Positions 48,309 to 61,195 are shown, counted from the first letter of the stretch. The stretch: 64,000 nucleotides of DNA from Paramecium sonneborni (GCA_905182985.1 CAJJDN010000117.1:290002-354001), one strand, 5' to 3'. Notes: generated by a model from the letters alone, not told the origin. A program made the numbers and translations.

Positions 48309-49098
48309 ATAATAATTAGCTTTAAATTAAATTTATTATCCTAGAAAAATATATTTATATTTTAAAAAATATAATTCTTCTCAACAACTCTTTCATACAC
48401 TTCTGTTTGAAACTTAAAACTTTATCTTGGAATTTTTAAATTATTGTGTTGATATATTATCTATACTATCTATTCATATCAAAGGCAAAATTAATCAACC
48501 CCAAAATTTAATAAAGTAGTCGTCTAATACTAATAATTGATACTTGTTATTCTTAATTATACATAATTAATACGAATATTTTTTATAATTAATATTTTAA
48601 ATCCAACCATTTATAAACTAAGTATGTTTCAGGTTGAATATATAAATCCAATTCAAAATTAGTTGTAAAGGGTAGTGTTAAATACTAAAGTGATTAATAA
48701 AATTCCAACATTCATGTGTTTCCCTACAATTAAGCTTCTTTAGTAGAGATGTCATGTTCATTTTAATTATCATTTAGATGAATTAAATAAAATTATCCTT
48801 CAGATTGTAAATCTGTTAAATTATTTCTTCTGTTCTAAAGTTTAATGAGGTTTTTTTCTTTATATCTATCTAAACCAAAATAGAATCATAAATGTAGATT
48901 AAATCATAAAAGGTTTTTTAATATTATCCACATCCTTTTTATGATTTCTCTTATTAATTAATTGACATCAACAATTCAATAACCTATTTATTGAACTTAT
49001 GTTCTAAATATGTTAATAAACATAACCTTGCTTAGTTTTTACTTTATTATCCATATTTATAAATCAATTTTATCTTTTCTTTGTCTCTCTAAGATTTA

Positions 49099-50205
49099 AA
49101 ATTTATATGCTTATCAAAAGCATATCTTATACGAAAAAAAAAATTAATGTGTTGTCAGGTATTTTAGAAATATTAAAAAACAAAAAATAAACTGAGATTA
49201 GTTTGAATTAGTAAATATTAAATTGTATCATCATTAATTTTTCTCTTAATTTTTGATTATTATCTCTTATATTGATCCTCCTTGTATTTTTATTTAAGCT
49301 CTATATAAGCAAAATTTCTTCTAAAATTAAAAAGAATTAAGGTTAAAAATTATCTTCATATTATTTTGATCAATAAAATTTTTTGTTTAAAGACTTTATT
49401 TCATGAAGGTTTAAATTAACAAAAAAACAAATCCATAAATTATTTAGGTTGAAATTTTAAGTGCATTTGATAAAGTCGATTCGGCATTGTCATACTTTAA
49501 TAAAGCTTCTTCTTATCTACATTTTAGGGTAGTAAAAATATATAAACTAATCATATTTCAAAAGGAGTTCTTCAAAACAATTTTAAAAATTCTGCTCTTA
49601 TGTAGTTACTGTTTTTAAAGTATGGATTTATTTTATCACAACATAAAGAATTGTTTTAATTGCAAATAAAAATATTTTAGATTTTCTTCAAATAATTTCA
49701 ATTTAACTAATTTATTAGTAATAATTAAATTTTAATAAGCCACTCGCTAAAAAATAATTGATGTTTCAATACCTTTATTATTTCAATATTGTGATTGACT
49801 GCTAACCTTCTAAATAACATAGTCGTCATATTCTAGTCCTTTTTCGAATCTTGGATATCAGATATTAAGTAATTATCTGTCGGGAAAAAAAACGTATTTG
49901 TTTTCAAAAAAACTTTTACCTTTATTAAGATATTATTCTACAATTAAGGATTTTTTAGTTGCTTATCATTGTTTTCTAGAGAGAAAAGTAGAAAGTTTTT
50001 TGAAAAGATTTCACCATTTTAGAAAATAGATATGTAAAGGTGATTTAAAATGATGAAGAATTAAAGCAACACATCATCAATTAACATTAATAATAGCAAT
50101 TAAATTAGACGTATTTTAATATTCAAATTATATATGAATGTTTTTTACATTTTTTGTTATTTTTTGAAATGAATTATTTATATATATATTTTTTTAAATT
50201 AAATA
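49099..50205. repeat. Duplicated segment 2, copy A
   Basis: 1107 bp repeated at 50207-51285 after an N at 50206. This copy has 28 bp more than copy B, around 49703-49732; elsewhere I saw no difference. Confidence 0.9.
49105..49125. repeat. Perfect 8-bp inverted repeat with 5-nt loop
   Basis: ATATGCTT, five bases, AAGCATAT. It lies six bases inside the left edge of duplicated segment 2 and recurs in copy B at 50213-50233. Could form a hairpin; may simply mark where a contig ended. Confidence 0.6.
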
Positions 50206-50206
50206 N

Positions 50207-51285
50207 AAATTTATATGCTTATCAAAAGCATATCTTATACGAAAAAAAAAATTAATGTGTTGTCAGGTATTTTAGAAATATTAAAAAACAAAAAATAAAC
50301 TGAGATTAGTTTGAATTAGTAAATATTAAATTGTATCATCATTAATTTTTCTCTTAATTTTTGATTATTATCTCTTATATTGATCCTCCTTGTATTTTTA
50401 TTTAAGCTCTATATAAGCAAAATTTCTTCTAAAATTAAAAAGAATTAAGGTTAAAAATTATCTTCATATTATTTTGATCAATAAAATTTTTTGTTTAAAG
50501 ACTTTATTTCATGAAGGTTTAAATTAACAAAAAAACAAATCCATAAATTATTTAGGTTGAAATTTTAAGTGCATTTGATAAAGTCGATTCGGCATTGTCA
50601 TACTTTAATAAAGCTTCTTCTTATCTACATTTTAGGGTAGTAAAAATATATAAACTAATCATATTTCAAAAGGAGTTCTTCAAAACAATTTTAAAAATTC
50701 TGCTCTTATGTAGTTACTGTTTTTAAAGTATGGATTTATTTTATCACAACATAAAGAATTGTTTTAATTGCAAATAAAAATATTTTAGATTTTCTTCAAA
50801 TAATTTCAATTTAAATAAGCCACTCGCTAAAAAATAATTGATGTTTCAATACCTTTATTATTTCAATATTGTGATTGACTGCTAACCTTCTAAATAACAT
50901 AGTCGTCATATTCTAGTCCTTTTTCGAATCTTGGATATCAGATATTAAGTAATTATCTGTCGGGAAAAAAAACGTATTTGTTTTCAAAAAAACTTTTACC
51001 TTTATTAAGATATTATTCTACAATTAAGGATTTTTTAGTTGCTTATCATTGTTTTCTAGAGAGAAAAGTAGAAAGTTTTTTGAAAAGATTTCACCATTTT
51101 AGAAAATAGATATGTAAAGGTGATTTAAAATGATGAAGAATTAAAGCAACACATCATCAATTAACATTAATAATAGCAATTAAATTAGACGTATTTTAAT
51201 ATTCAAATTATATATGAATGTTTTTTACATTTTTTGTTATTTTTTGAAATGAATTATTTATATATATATTTTTTTAAATTAAATA
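50207..51285. repeat. Duplicated segment 2, copy B
   Basis: 1079 bp, identical to copy A by eye except for the missing 28 bp. It continues uninterrupted into the 3' flank of the actin gene. Confidence 0.9.
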
Positions 51286-51321
51286 TTTATAAAATAAATA
51301 TATAGAATGAAAAAAAATGAA

Positions 51322-52503
51322 TCAAAAACATTTTCTGTGCACGATGGTTGGACCGTTTTCATTATATTCCTCTCTTTTGATCCACATGGTTTAGAATGCT
51401 GATAATGATGATAAGATTGATCCACCAATCCAAGTTGAGAGTTTTCTATCAGCTGAGGCAACAACTTGTATGTTCTTTGATTATGGTGAAAGTGACTTTA
51501 ATTCTTTGCTCATTCTTTCTGCGAATCCTGAAAACATTGTATTGCCTCCTGATAATATAATATTTTTATAACTAAAATATAAATTTAAAGTTTTTACAGC
51601 TCTTTTCTAAGGTCAATATCGCTTTTCATAATTGATTTGTATGTTAATTCATCGATACTTGAACATTCAAGACCAAACAAGCTTGGTTTGAAGAGTAATT
51701 CAGGACATCTAAATCTATGATTTTACAAAACAACAACATGTCCATCTGGTAATTCATACGATCTTTTTTCGATAGTGCTTTCTTTTTCTTTCTTCATTTC
51801 CTCATCATAGTCATTAGCAACATAACATAATTTCTCTTTCATATCCCTTGCTATTTCCATTTCAGCTGTTTTTGTGAATTAAAAACCCAATTCAGTTAAG
51901 GTGAAAACTAAATATTCTGTGCAATCTCTTCCTGCAATATTTATTCTGAGAACATTATATGGAAGAGCATAACCTTCATAGAATGGAGCTGCGTATGAAA
52001 CATTATTTCCAGAATCTACAACAATACCAGTTGTTCTTCCTGAAGCATAAAGTGAGAGCATAGCAGTACTGGCAACATAGAATGACGGCACATATAATGA
52101 CTCAAAGAATATTTATGACATCTTTTCTCTATTCTACTTTGCACTCAATGGAACTTCAGTCAAAAGAGCTGGCTGGTTTTCTGGTAAGACTCTCAATTCA
52201 TTGAAGTATGCATAATGCCAAATTCTCTCCATATCTATATAATATATTAACATATTCTATACCATCCCAATTTTACACAATACCATTGCTCATTGGGTAT
52301 TTGAGTTCTAAAACACCTCTCATTCTTAAAGCATCATAACCAACATAGGCTAACTTGTTTTCAATACCAATAATAATTCCTTAATGTTTTGGTTTTCCTA
52401 CAACTGCAGGAAAAGGGCATTTTGGTTCACAATCTCCTGCAATACCTACTTTACATTCATGCGATCCATTATCGATAACAACAGCAAGTTATTCTTTAGA
52501 CAT
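51322..52503 (-). CDS. Divergent actin
   Basis: 375 residues, the exact conventional actin length, with introns of 28 and 26 nt. Alignable from end to end: [90 protein letters not shown], and the terminal IVHRKCF. The nucleotide pocket differs: the first phosphate loop is DNGSHECK instead of DNGSGMCK, and the second is DSGNNVSY instead of DSGDGVTH, so the Asp and the His linked to ATP hydrolysis are changed. A paralog with altered ATPase is likely; filament formation is unproven. Confidence 0.95.
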
Positions 52504-53422
52504 ACCAAAAATTAAGATTAATTATTCAAGAATTTAAAACATAATTAACTTGTTAAATTTATACTAATAAATAATTGGTTAAACCCTCAAACTGATGCAA
52601 AAAGTTAGTTTCTATCTAAATAACTTAAGATCTAAGTATACTAGAATCATAATTACTCCTAAAGATACAAAGTTTTATAGATCGTAACTGGAGATATATG
52701 TTGTTATTATTACTTTTTATTTTTAAATTATACGGTTTCAATAAGAACGCATATATTTGTTTGAAGACTTTATTAAATAATATATAAACTTAATTTTGTT
52801 TGATTTACGCCCTCTATTAAATGATATTGTTTTGCAAATCACCTTAAACAGCATACTCCAGAGTTTTTCAAAAGAATAACATTCATTTTAGAAATATTGC
52901 TACTAATGCAATTGAAATACTTCTCCTTAGTTGAATATTAAATGGTGCATAATAATAAATATTATAAAGTTTATCATATTTTATTGATTTAATATGCAAG
53001 AAACGTATAGAATATATAAATATTAATAATTGTTAATGTCATACGTTTAATTAGTTTAATTGGTTGATTATTCAGAAATCTGAGTTAGTTTTTTTCATAT
53101 TTATTAACATATAAGATTAAATTCTAAATAAAGTTTTTCTTAGTATTGAATATATTAATTTATTACTTAATGGTTTATTGATTTTTTATAATTTTTTTGA
53201 TAATTACCTGATTATATATTAGTTTTTCTGAGTCATTTCATAAAATATCTATGAAATATTCGATAATTAATTATATCAAGTATTTTAATAGAACTTGCAT
53301 CATATATTTGTTTTGAAACAAACTTTATTCGTTAACATTTTTGTTTCTTTTAAGGTTTAAAATATGCAACTTTTTTCTCTTGATAGTATTTGAGAGTTTA
53401 ATGAAATTTGATTTTTTAATGA
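52504..53422. other. Noncoding, no gene seen
   Basis: About 900 bp upstream of the actin gene. AT-rich, with scattered TGA in every frame. It presumably includes the actin promoter; no element is recognised. Confidence 0.5.
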
Positions 53423-54151
53423 CAATAATCTCTTGACCCTACATTTTTCCTCAAATTAGCAAAAATTTTAACAACCTAACAATAATACTATTAGGTCAAG
53501 TGGTTAGTTATTTTACCAAAGTCATTTCTGGTAGATGTATCTTAATCTTAATTTTAAAATAAAAAATATAATTTGAAATATGTATTTTGCAAGACTGAAA
53601 AAAACTAAAAGATTTAGTACAATCCAGCCATAAAATATATTAGCCTTTAAATAAATGATAAATTTCTGAATGAAAATGATAAAATATCGAAACTAAATGA
53701 AAATTTTGAATATGAAGAGAAGACTTTTCCGGTCTTATTAGGAGCTGAATAAAAATAATTGATTTTTTAGTTTAGTAATATGACCCTGTTGATTTTTCGG
53801 ATGTCCGAATACTTTACTTTAAAGTGTAAAACTTGAAAGTATTTTATATTTTTCATTTCTTTGCTAATTATAATATACATAGCTTAAGATTTTCATAAAA
53901 TTTTTATGAGGTTTTCAATTTATTTAATTTAAATAGAAATTTTCCTGACATATCTTTTTTTAATTAAAATCTGTATTTAATTAGAGCAAAATACGTATGA
54001 AATTACTTTTTTTGGAATTTAGGTCAGATTATACTAGGTGGCTTTAAAAGAATCATCCAGCCCATTGGGTTTATATTTTCCTGCTTATCAAACTACGATT
54101 CGATTTTACGAAATCTCACAGATAACAGGATTGATATTATGTATATCTTGA
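53423..54151 (+). pseudogene. Possible decayed gene with one in-frame TGA
   Basis: An open frame of about 137 codons (PTFFLKLAKILTT, KFLNENDKISKLNENFEY, FPVLLGAEQKQLIFQ) ends at TGA 53834-53836. It then continues in the same frame for about 104 codons (EQNTYEITFFGIQ, SPLGLYFPAYQTTIRFYE). No start codon fits upstream of the first part. Composition is protein-like, with a hydrophobic stretch after the TGA. Family unknown. Splicing over the TGA could not be found. Confidence 0.35.
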
Positions 54152-54594
54152 CTGTATTGATATTTTTCATCTCATATATTAATAAGAAGAAATTTTAGTT
54201 TTGGAGAAAAAAAGTATCTTTTTTCAGGTCTTACCCAAAAATATAAAGCACTTGCTCAACCTATATATTTAAGCAGATATATTCCAGAGAATCTAAATCT
54301 TAAAACTTCTTTTTTATCTTTCAAGAATTAATTCTTAGGTTTTATTTACAATTTAATCCAATACTTAATCTCTAAAGGATAGCCCTAAAGATGCACAGAA
54401 TAAAATAAAAATATTGATATCAATTTTTTAAAATGCTGCAAATTTACGAGATAGCAGTTCAGTATTTTATTGAAGTCACAATTATTATAAATTATAAATT
54501 ATCAAAAACAACTATAACTATAAAAACGATGTATAAAATACTGTAAAAAATAATACAATCAGTTAATTGTTTTTTATTATTTCATATAAAGAAT
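54152..54594. other. Noncoding, no gene seen
   Basis: 440 bp between the possible decayed gene and the 3' end of the GGGSYD-repeat gene. Confidence 0.5.
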
Positions 54595-56956
54595 TCAATT
54601 ATCATAAGTCTTTTCGTATAATTTCTCATTACATTTTATATCCATTTAAACCCATGTACCGAACTTCATACCTTATATATTATATTCACCATTCTATGTC
54701 ATTTAATAATGTTCATTAAACCCTTCATCTAATTCAATCCAACTCCCAATCTTTTTCGAATTTTAATCATATGATCCACCACCACTAAAATATTATTATG
54801 TATTATTATGCTTACATTAATTAATATTATTTATCATTTCCCTCATTAAACCATATATCCCATCTACCAACCTTCATACCCTACATATTATATTCACCAT
54901 TATGAGTGATTTATTTATCAAATTCAAAATTTTCATCCAAATCTATCCACTTCCCTATCTTAACCTAAGCTTCTCCATATGAACCTCCACCACTAATATA
55001 TTATAATGTAATTATAAATTATTTACATTTTTTGATATTTCCCATCATATCTTCCTTTAAACCAAATATCCCATCTATCTATCTTTAAACCCTACATATT
55101 ATATTCACCATTATAGGTGATTTATTTATCAAATTCAAAATTTTCATCCAAATCTATCCACTTCCCTATCTTAACCTAAGCTTCTCCATATGAACCTCCA
55201 CCACTAATATATTATAATGTAATTATAAATTATTTACATTTTTTGATATTTCCCATCATATCTTCCTTTATATAATATATCCCATTTACCTACCTTCATA
55301 CCATTTATATTATATTCACCACTTTGAGTGACTTCTTTATTACTATCAAACCTCTCATCTAACTCTACCCACCTTCCAATCTTTTTTTCATTTTAATCAT
55401 ATGATCCACCACCACTATAAATAATACTATTCAGATATTACATTTATTTTCCCCAAGCTAAAATATTCCATTGACCTACTTTTATACCCTTCATATTGTA
55501 TTCTCCATCAAAAATAACTTATTTATCTTTTGAAAATCCCATATCCAACTCTTTCCACTTTCCAATTTTTATCTATCTCTCTTCCTAATTATATTATCCA
55601 CCACCTCTATCATATTATGACTTTTATAATATTACATTTATTTTCCTTTAACCACAATATCCCATTTACCTACCTTCATACTCTTTAAATTATATTCTCC
55701 ATTATAAGTGACTTAACAAAAAGAAGAAAAATTCTCTGCTATTTCAATCCATTTTCCTTGTTTCATACTTTGTAAGTTGTAATCTCCTCCACCACTAAAT
55801 AGTTCATCAATATTTAAGATACATCTATTTATTTCTATAGATAAATTTCCAAGTTCCCACTTTCTAATCATTATCGTAATTTCCTGCTTCATAAACCATG
55901 GCTTTCCTTTTTTTATTTAATATGATTTAAACCTCCAAAAATTTTTTATAGGTTCCTTCCAATAGCCTGACTTTTTACCATCCTCTTAGTACTCACCCCC
56001 TACATCATCCAAAGTTTAACCATCCCATTAAACTTTCCATCTGCCCACTTTTTAGTTATTTTTTCCATATTTCCCTTTAAATTAAAGTAATTGAATTTAG
56101 TCTAAATTATTTATTAATTCAGGCTGTTTGGTGAAATCTTCTATTTTATCCCTAGTGTAATCATGAAAAAATTTTACGTTCTTATAATAGATCCATCTTT
56201 AATATACAATATTTCTTTATCTTTTGTATATCTTATTTCCAATTCTTCGTAATATGATTTTTTCTTATTTTAATTCCAAGCAAACACTTTCAATCGATTT
56301 GTACCTTCCTTCCATTAATCTAAATTTTTTTATTCTTTAAATGATAAAATATAAGAATCTTTAATTTTGATTATAGGTTAGAATTTAACTTCTGCTTCTT
56401 ATTAAAATGTTAAATTATCTAGTTATTAAAAGATATCCTAAAAACTTTAGTTTTCACATTAGATTTTAAATTCATCTAATCTTTGATTGACTTTCATTTT
56501 CCAATTCTTATGAATTATTTTTACATTTTCAATCAATTTATTGAAATCCATTATTGAAGATTATTATTACAACACTTTATTCAATTCATCAAAAAAGCTA
56601 TAAGATACAATTGAATTTGCCAAAGTATTTATCCAGTCTTCAGAAAGCCAAATTAACTAATCTAATTATTGAATTAGTTTTGTTTTAAGGGATTTTAGTG
56701 TGTTTTAAAATTTATTTACAGAGTCGATATGAGGATTAATTATTAATGCATACTATTCAATTTTTTGTCTTTATAAATCATCAAAGTTTGATTTGAGAAT
56801 TTAGAATTCTACTATTCTCAAATCTAATTGAGAATTTTTCTAACAATTTTTGCAAATCAGCTGCTGATTGTTTGGTAAACTTTAATCAAGGATCACAAAT
56901 TCAATAGGTTATGAATGTTGGAATCTACATTAAAAATCTTTTTAATTTTCTATCAT
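54595..56956 (-). CDS. Zinc/coiled-coil protein with GGGSYD repeats, one per exon
   Basis: Starts MIENQKDFQCRFQHSQP; a Cys/His cluster (ICKNCQKN) and a coiled coil follow (DSVNKFQNTLKSLKTKL). A middle domain (RLKVFAWNQNKKKSYYEELE) precedes at least seven MORN-like units of about 50-60 residues of the form SGGGSYD..KIGKWIELDE-F--DKQVTYNGEYN. Each unit ends near Lys-Gln-Met, where an intron of about 27-34 nt falls in the same phase. Two neighbouring units and their introns are nearly identical in DNA. Large families of this architecture exist in Paramecium; the function is unknown. The first exon lies in duplicated segment 3 and recurs at 57956-58163. Confidence 0.78.
54902..55270. repeat. Tandem duplicated repeat exons with introns
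   Basis: Two adjacent units of about 210 bp, each coding SGGGSYGEAQVKIGKWIDLD and the 34-nt intron beside it, nearly identical over about 190 bp. Identity extends through the intron, so the duplication is recent or has been homogenised. Confidence 0.8.
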
Positions 56957-57638
56957 TTTAGGTTAAAACATTAATAATAAAATTTATAAAAAAAGAATAT
57001 CAAATATTGTTTAAATATACAATCCATACTTATTATTAAGGGTTGTAATCATATTTTTGATAATGGAGTTGACTTCCTAAGATTCAATTTTTCATTAAAA
57101 TTATGCAACAAAATAAAAAAATTATTAAAATTTGCATTCCTGATTTAACAACTATTGAATATTGATTTTATTTATCATTTTTAGCAACATCAAAGTAATT
57201 ACCTCAATCTACAATTACTTCAGTTAATATTTAAGGCAAAATTTTGAATCCCTTCAATATGAAATAAAAATAAAGTGTATTTCTTGTTATTATTTTTAAA
57301 ATTATCTTCAGTTTTATTTTAACTTTCAGGATTTACAATTCCTTAAGATTAATTAAAATTCTGACCTCTCTGAATATTCTTCATCATAAAATTTTATTGA
57401 TATTCGATTAATTTTCTCTTAGTTAAATGTATTCAGAATTTTAGTTTTTAAATGACTTAATAATTTCTATAATTATTTTTTCTAACTTAAAATTTCGAAA
57501 TCTTAACTAAAATAAACTTAATAAAAATTTGTATTCATAATAATTCATAGATTTTAAACAATACTTGTAAAAAATTTTAACTTTATTTAAAATTATATAA
57601 CAAAGAGCAGAAGAGTTTATTATTTTATGAAAAAAAAA
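56749..57638. repeat. Duplicated segment 3, copy A
   Basis: 890 bp repeated at 57956-58845 across the N-run. It includes the start region of the GGGSYD-repeat gene (56749-56956). The rest (56957-57638) is noncoding as far as I can see. Confidence 0.9.
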
Positions 57639-57955
57639 NNNNNNNNNNNNNNNNNNNNNNNNNNNNNNNNNNNNNNNNNNNNNNNNNNNNNNNNNNNNNN
57701 NNNNNNNNNNNNNNNNNNNNNNNNNNNNNNNNNNNNNNNNNNNNNNNNNNNNNNNNNNNNNNNNNNNNNNNNNNNNNNNNNNNNNNNNNNNNNNNNNNNN
57801 NNNNNNNNNNNNNNNNNNNNNNNNNNNNNNNNNNNNNNNNNNNNNNNNNNNNNNNNNNNNNNNNNNNNNNNNNNNNNNNNNNNNNNNNNNNNNNNNNNNN
57901 NNNNNNNNNNNNNNNNNNNNNNNNNNNNNNNNNNNNNNNNNNNNNNNNNNNNNNN
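57639..57955. other. Assembly gap (317 N)
   Basis: Run of N bounded by A-tract sequence on the left and the start of the copy B repeat on the right. Confidence 1.
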
Positions 57956-58845
57956 CATACTATTCAATTTTTTGTCTTTATAAATCATCAAAGTTTGATT
58001 TGAGAATTTAGAATTCTACTATTCTCAAATCTAATTGAGAATTTTTCTAACAATTTTTGCAAATCAGCTGCTGATTGTTTGGTAAACTTTAATCAAGGAT
58101 CACAAATTCAATAGGTTATGAATGTTGGAATCTACATTAAAAATCTTTTTAATTTTCTATCATTTTAGGTTAAAACATTAATAATAAAATTTATAAAAAA
58201 AGAATATCAAATATTGTTTAAATATACAATCCATACTTATTATTAAGGGTTGTAATCATATTTTTGATAATGGAGTTGACTTCCTAAGATTCAATTTTTC
58301 ATTAAAATTATGCAACAAAATAAAAAAATTATTAAAATTTGCATTCCTGATTTAACAACTATTGAATATTGATTTTATTTATCATTTTTAGCAACATCAA
58401 AGTAATTACCTCAATCTACAATTACTTCAGTTAATATTTAAGGCAAAATTTTGAATCCCTTCAATATGAAATAAAAATAAAGTGTATTTCTTGTTATTAT
58501 TTTTAAAATTATCTTCAGTTTTATTTTAACTTTCAGGATTTACAATTCCTTAAGATTAATTAAAATTCTGACCTCTCTGAATATTCTTCATCATAAAATT
58601 TTATTGATATTCGATTAATTTTCTCTTAGTTAAATGTATTCAGAATTTTAGTTTTTAAATGACTTAATAATTTCTATAATTATTTTTTCTAACTTAAAAT
58701 TTCGAAATCTTAACTAAAATAAACTTAATAAAAATTTGTATTCATAATAATTCATAGATTTTAAACAATACTTGTAAAAAATTTTAACTTTATTTAAAAT
58801 TATATAACAAAGAGCAGAAGAGTTTATTATTTTATGAAAAAAAAA
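57956..58845. repeat. Duplicated segment 3, copy B
   Basis: Offset 1207 from copy A. Contains a 208-bp 5' fragment of the repeat gene on the minus strand (58163 down to 57956) cut by the gap. Unique noncoding sequence follows from 58846 to 59125. Confidence 0.9.
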
Positions 58846-59125
58846 ACAACAAATAGAAATGTTCAAATCAACTTCTCTCTTAATTTTCCATAAAAAAACT
58901 TCCTTTTTATTTAAAAAGTGTTTTTAAATCTCTGCCTGATCGATTCTGAAATTATCCTTTGAAATTAATGGCTTCTTGTGCTTAAAATATTGCTGATTTT
59001 CAAATAATGAGAATAGAAAAATTAGAGGTGACTTAAATATAGTTTAATTAAATACAAAATTCTAAAAGAGGCTTATTTTAAAATAATTGGGTTTTAAATT
59101 ATAATAAAGCAACTTTTTAATTTGT

Positions 59126-60555
59126 TCATGAGGGTTAAATTTATTATTTAGTCTTAACATCCCATAAACGGATCGAGCTATCTTTACTACCAGATGATAA
59201 GGTAGTACCATCAGGAGTAAAACATAATGAGCAGATTATGTTACTATAACCATCCAATCTGGCTTTTTATCTTGTCTCAACGTCCCACAAAATGATAGAG
59301 TTATCTCCACTACCAGATGCTAATGTGGCACTATCGGGAGAGAAGCATAATGAATTTACCTGACTAGTATGACCATATAATTAAGCTTTTCATTATCCTG
59401 TCTAAACATCCCATAAACAGATAGAAGTATCATCATTACTATATGCTAATATTGTATCTTCAGGATTGAAGCAAATTGATAAAACTTAATATTTATGACG
59501 ATCCACTTTAACTTTTTTTTTTCTAGTCTTAATATCCCATAACAGAATAGAGTTATTTGCACTACCAGATGCTAATGTAGTACCATCATGTAGTACCATC
59601 GGTAGAGAAGCATACTGACCAGCACCTTTTCCTATAAACAGATAGAGTAATCATCACTACTCGATGCTAATAGAGTACCATCAGGAGAAAAGCATATTGA
59701 ATTAACTTAATTACTATAACCTTAAAATTATGCTTTTTCTTATCCAGTGTTAAAATTCCATAAACGAATAGATTTATCACTACTACTTATTGCTAATGTA
59801 ATACCATACTGATAAGACTGATCCGCTATGATCATCCATTTTAGCCTTTTATTTTCCTTCCTTAACATCCCCACAAACGAACAGATTTATCGTAACCACC
59901 GGATGCCAATATCATACCGTCAGGAGAGAAGTATTTTGAATAGACTCTACCATCATGACCATCTAGATTATTTCATTCCAAGATTTTCAAGTTTTTCCAT
60001 TTAACTACATTATTAAATTCTGATCCACTCAAACTACATCTTACAAAATTACCCCCAATTAAAAAAGTATTCTATATCTTGATATTTCAAAACAATTGCA
60101 CTTTGGATCAATCTTCATTTCCACTAATAAATTCATTGAATTTGATCCGCATATTATAAATTCATTATCAATAGCTGTAAGATAAACTAGAAATTTTAAA
60201 AATTAAATGATTTTGTTGTTCTTTGAATAATTTTTTATTATCTCTTTCTTAATAATGAGGTATTTCTTAGATGAAAAATTATTTTTGTCTTGACTTTTTA
60301 TTTTTTTGAGAATATTAGAAAATAACTCAAAGTTATTTCTTAAATCTAGCCTCTATTTCTCAAATAATTAATTTTATATTGTTAAATTGTATTTTTCAAG
60401 TTGCTTTTGATTCTCTTCTATTGAAAGAAATCCTATACCATCTGAAATGTTTTCTTTTCTAATAATTTCAATTATAGTGCTTAATATTTATTCATCTCTC
60501 CAACCTAATCTAAAACCTCAAAAAGATCTTTTTTCTAACCAATAGTGCTATTCAT
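59126..60555 (-). pseudogene. WD40-repeat protein pseudogene
   Basis: An N-terminal coiled region (LLEKKTFQMVQDFF, then in another frame SKKYLIIKKEIIKNYSK) leads to WD40 repeats: [55 protein letters not shown] and KDSSIRLWDVKT at the end. The frame breaks several times. TGA replaces Trp at 59973-59975, a repeat is fused to another by a deletion near 59590-59640, and two repeats are out of frame. The last two repeats are intact. The N-terminus resembles the neighbouring GGGSYD-repeat family, so this is a decayed paralog with WD40 in place of MORN-like units. Confidence 0.75.
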
Positions 60556-61195
60556 AACTTTTTTAAAAATTTTGAAAGTTTATTATTATTATTTTATGTT
60601 AAAAGAAATTAGTGAGGTTTGCCATTAATTATTTCTTTGCTTCTACAGAATGAATAACTTAGATTTTGGAAAATTAGCTCAAGTTATTTACTCATTTCTT
60701 TCATTTACTTACAGTTCTTATACAGTCTAATGGTTTAATTCAGCTTTTTTAGATATTTGTATAGATAACAAAAAACTATATAATATAAGATAAGTTCAAT
60801 TTACTTCTTTTCATCCTTTTTGTTTATACACTGTCATAGTCATAGATAAATCCAAAGAACTATTTTTATTTATAATTTATATTGCCGACAACAGATATTA
60901 ATTAATTTAGATGGATTAGGGCTAAATACTAAATTCTATTTTTAATATCGTACTACTTAGAATTTTTTAACTTAATCTAGATATAGAAATGACTTATCGA
61001 TTGAAAAATCATTATATTTTTATTTCTATAATATTGTTTTTTTATGAGAAAATGAAAAATTAAGAATATCATTATTTTGCGTGTTACTGCCATGAAGAAA
61101 AAAAAATTTTAATAACTATTTACAGTTATAAGCCTTGTTAAGTAATGATTTTTTGATAGTCAATTTTTAATTAAACGAGAAATAGATATTTAGAA
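60556..61195. other. Mostly noncoding; upstream relic of WD40 family
   Basis: On the minus strand, fragments such as EMSKQLELIFQNLSYSF look like the N-terminal part of the same family, but they are broken by TGA. Nothing else is seen. Confidence 0.35.

Larger units (their letters stand above)
48309..51321. other. 3-kb gene-poor region
   Basis: No frame on either strand reads as protein over useful length. Most of it (49099-51285) is a duplicated segment joined at one N. Long noncoding DNA is unusual compared with the left side of the window. Confidence 0.5.
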
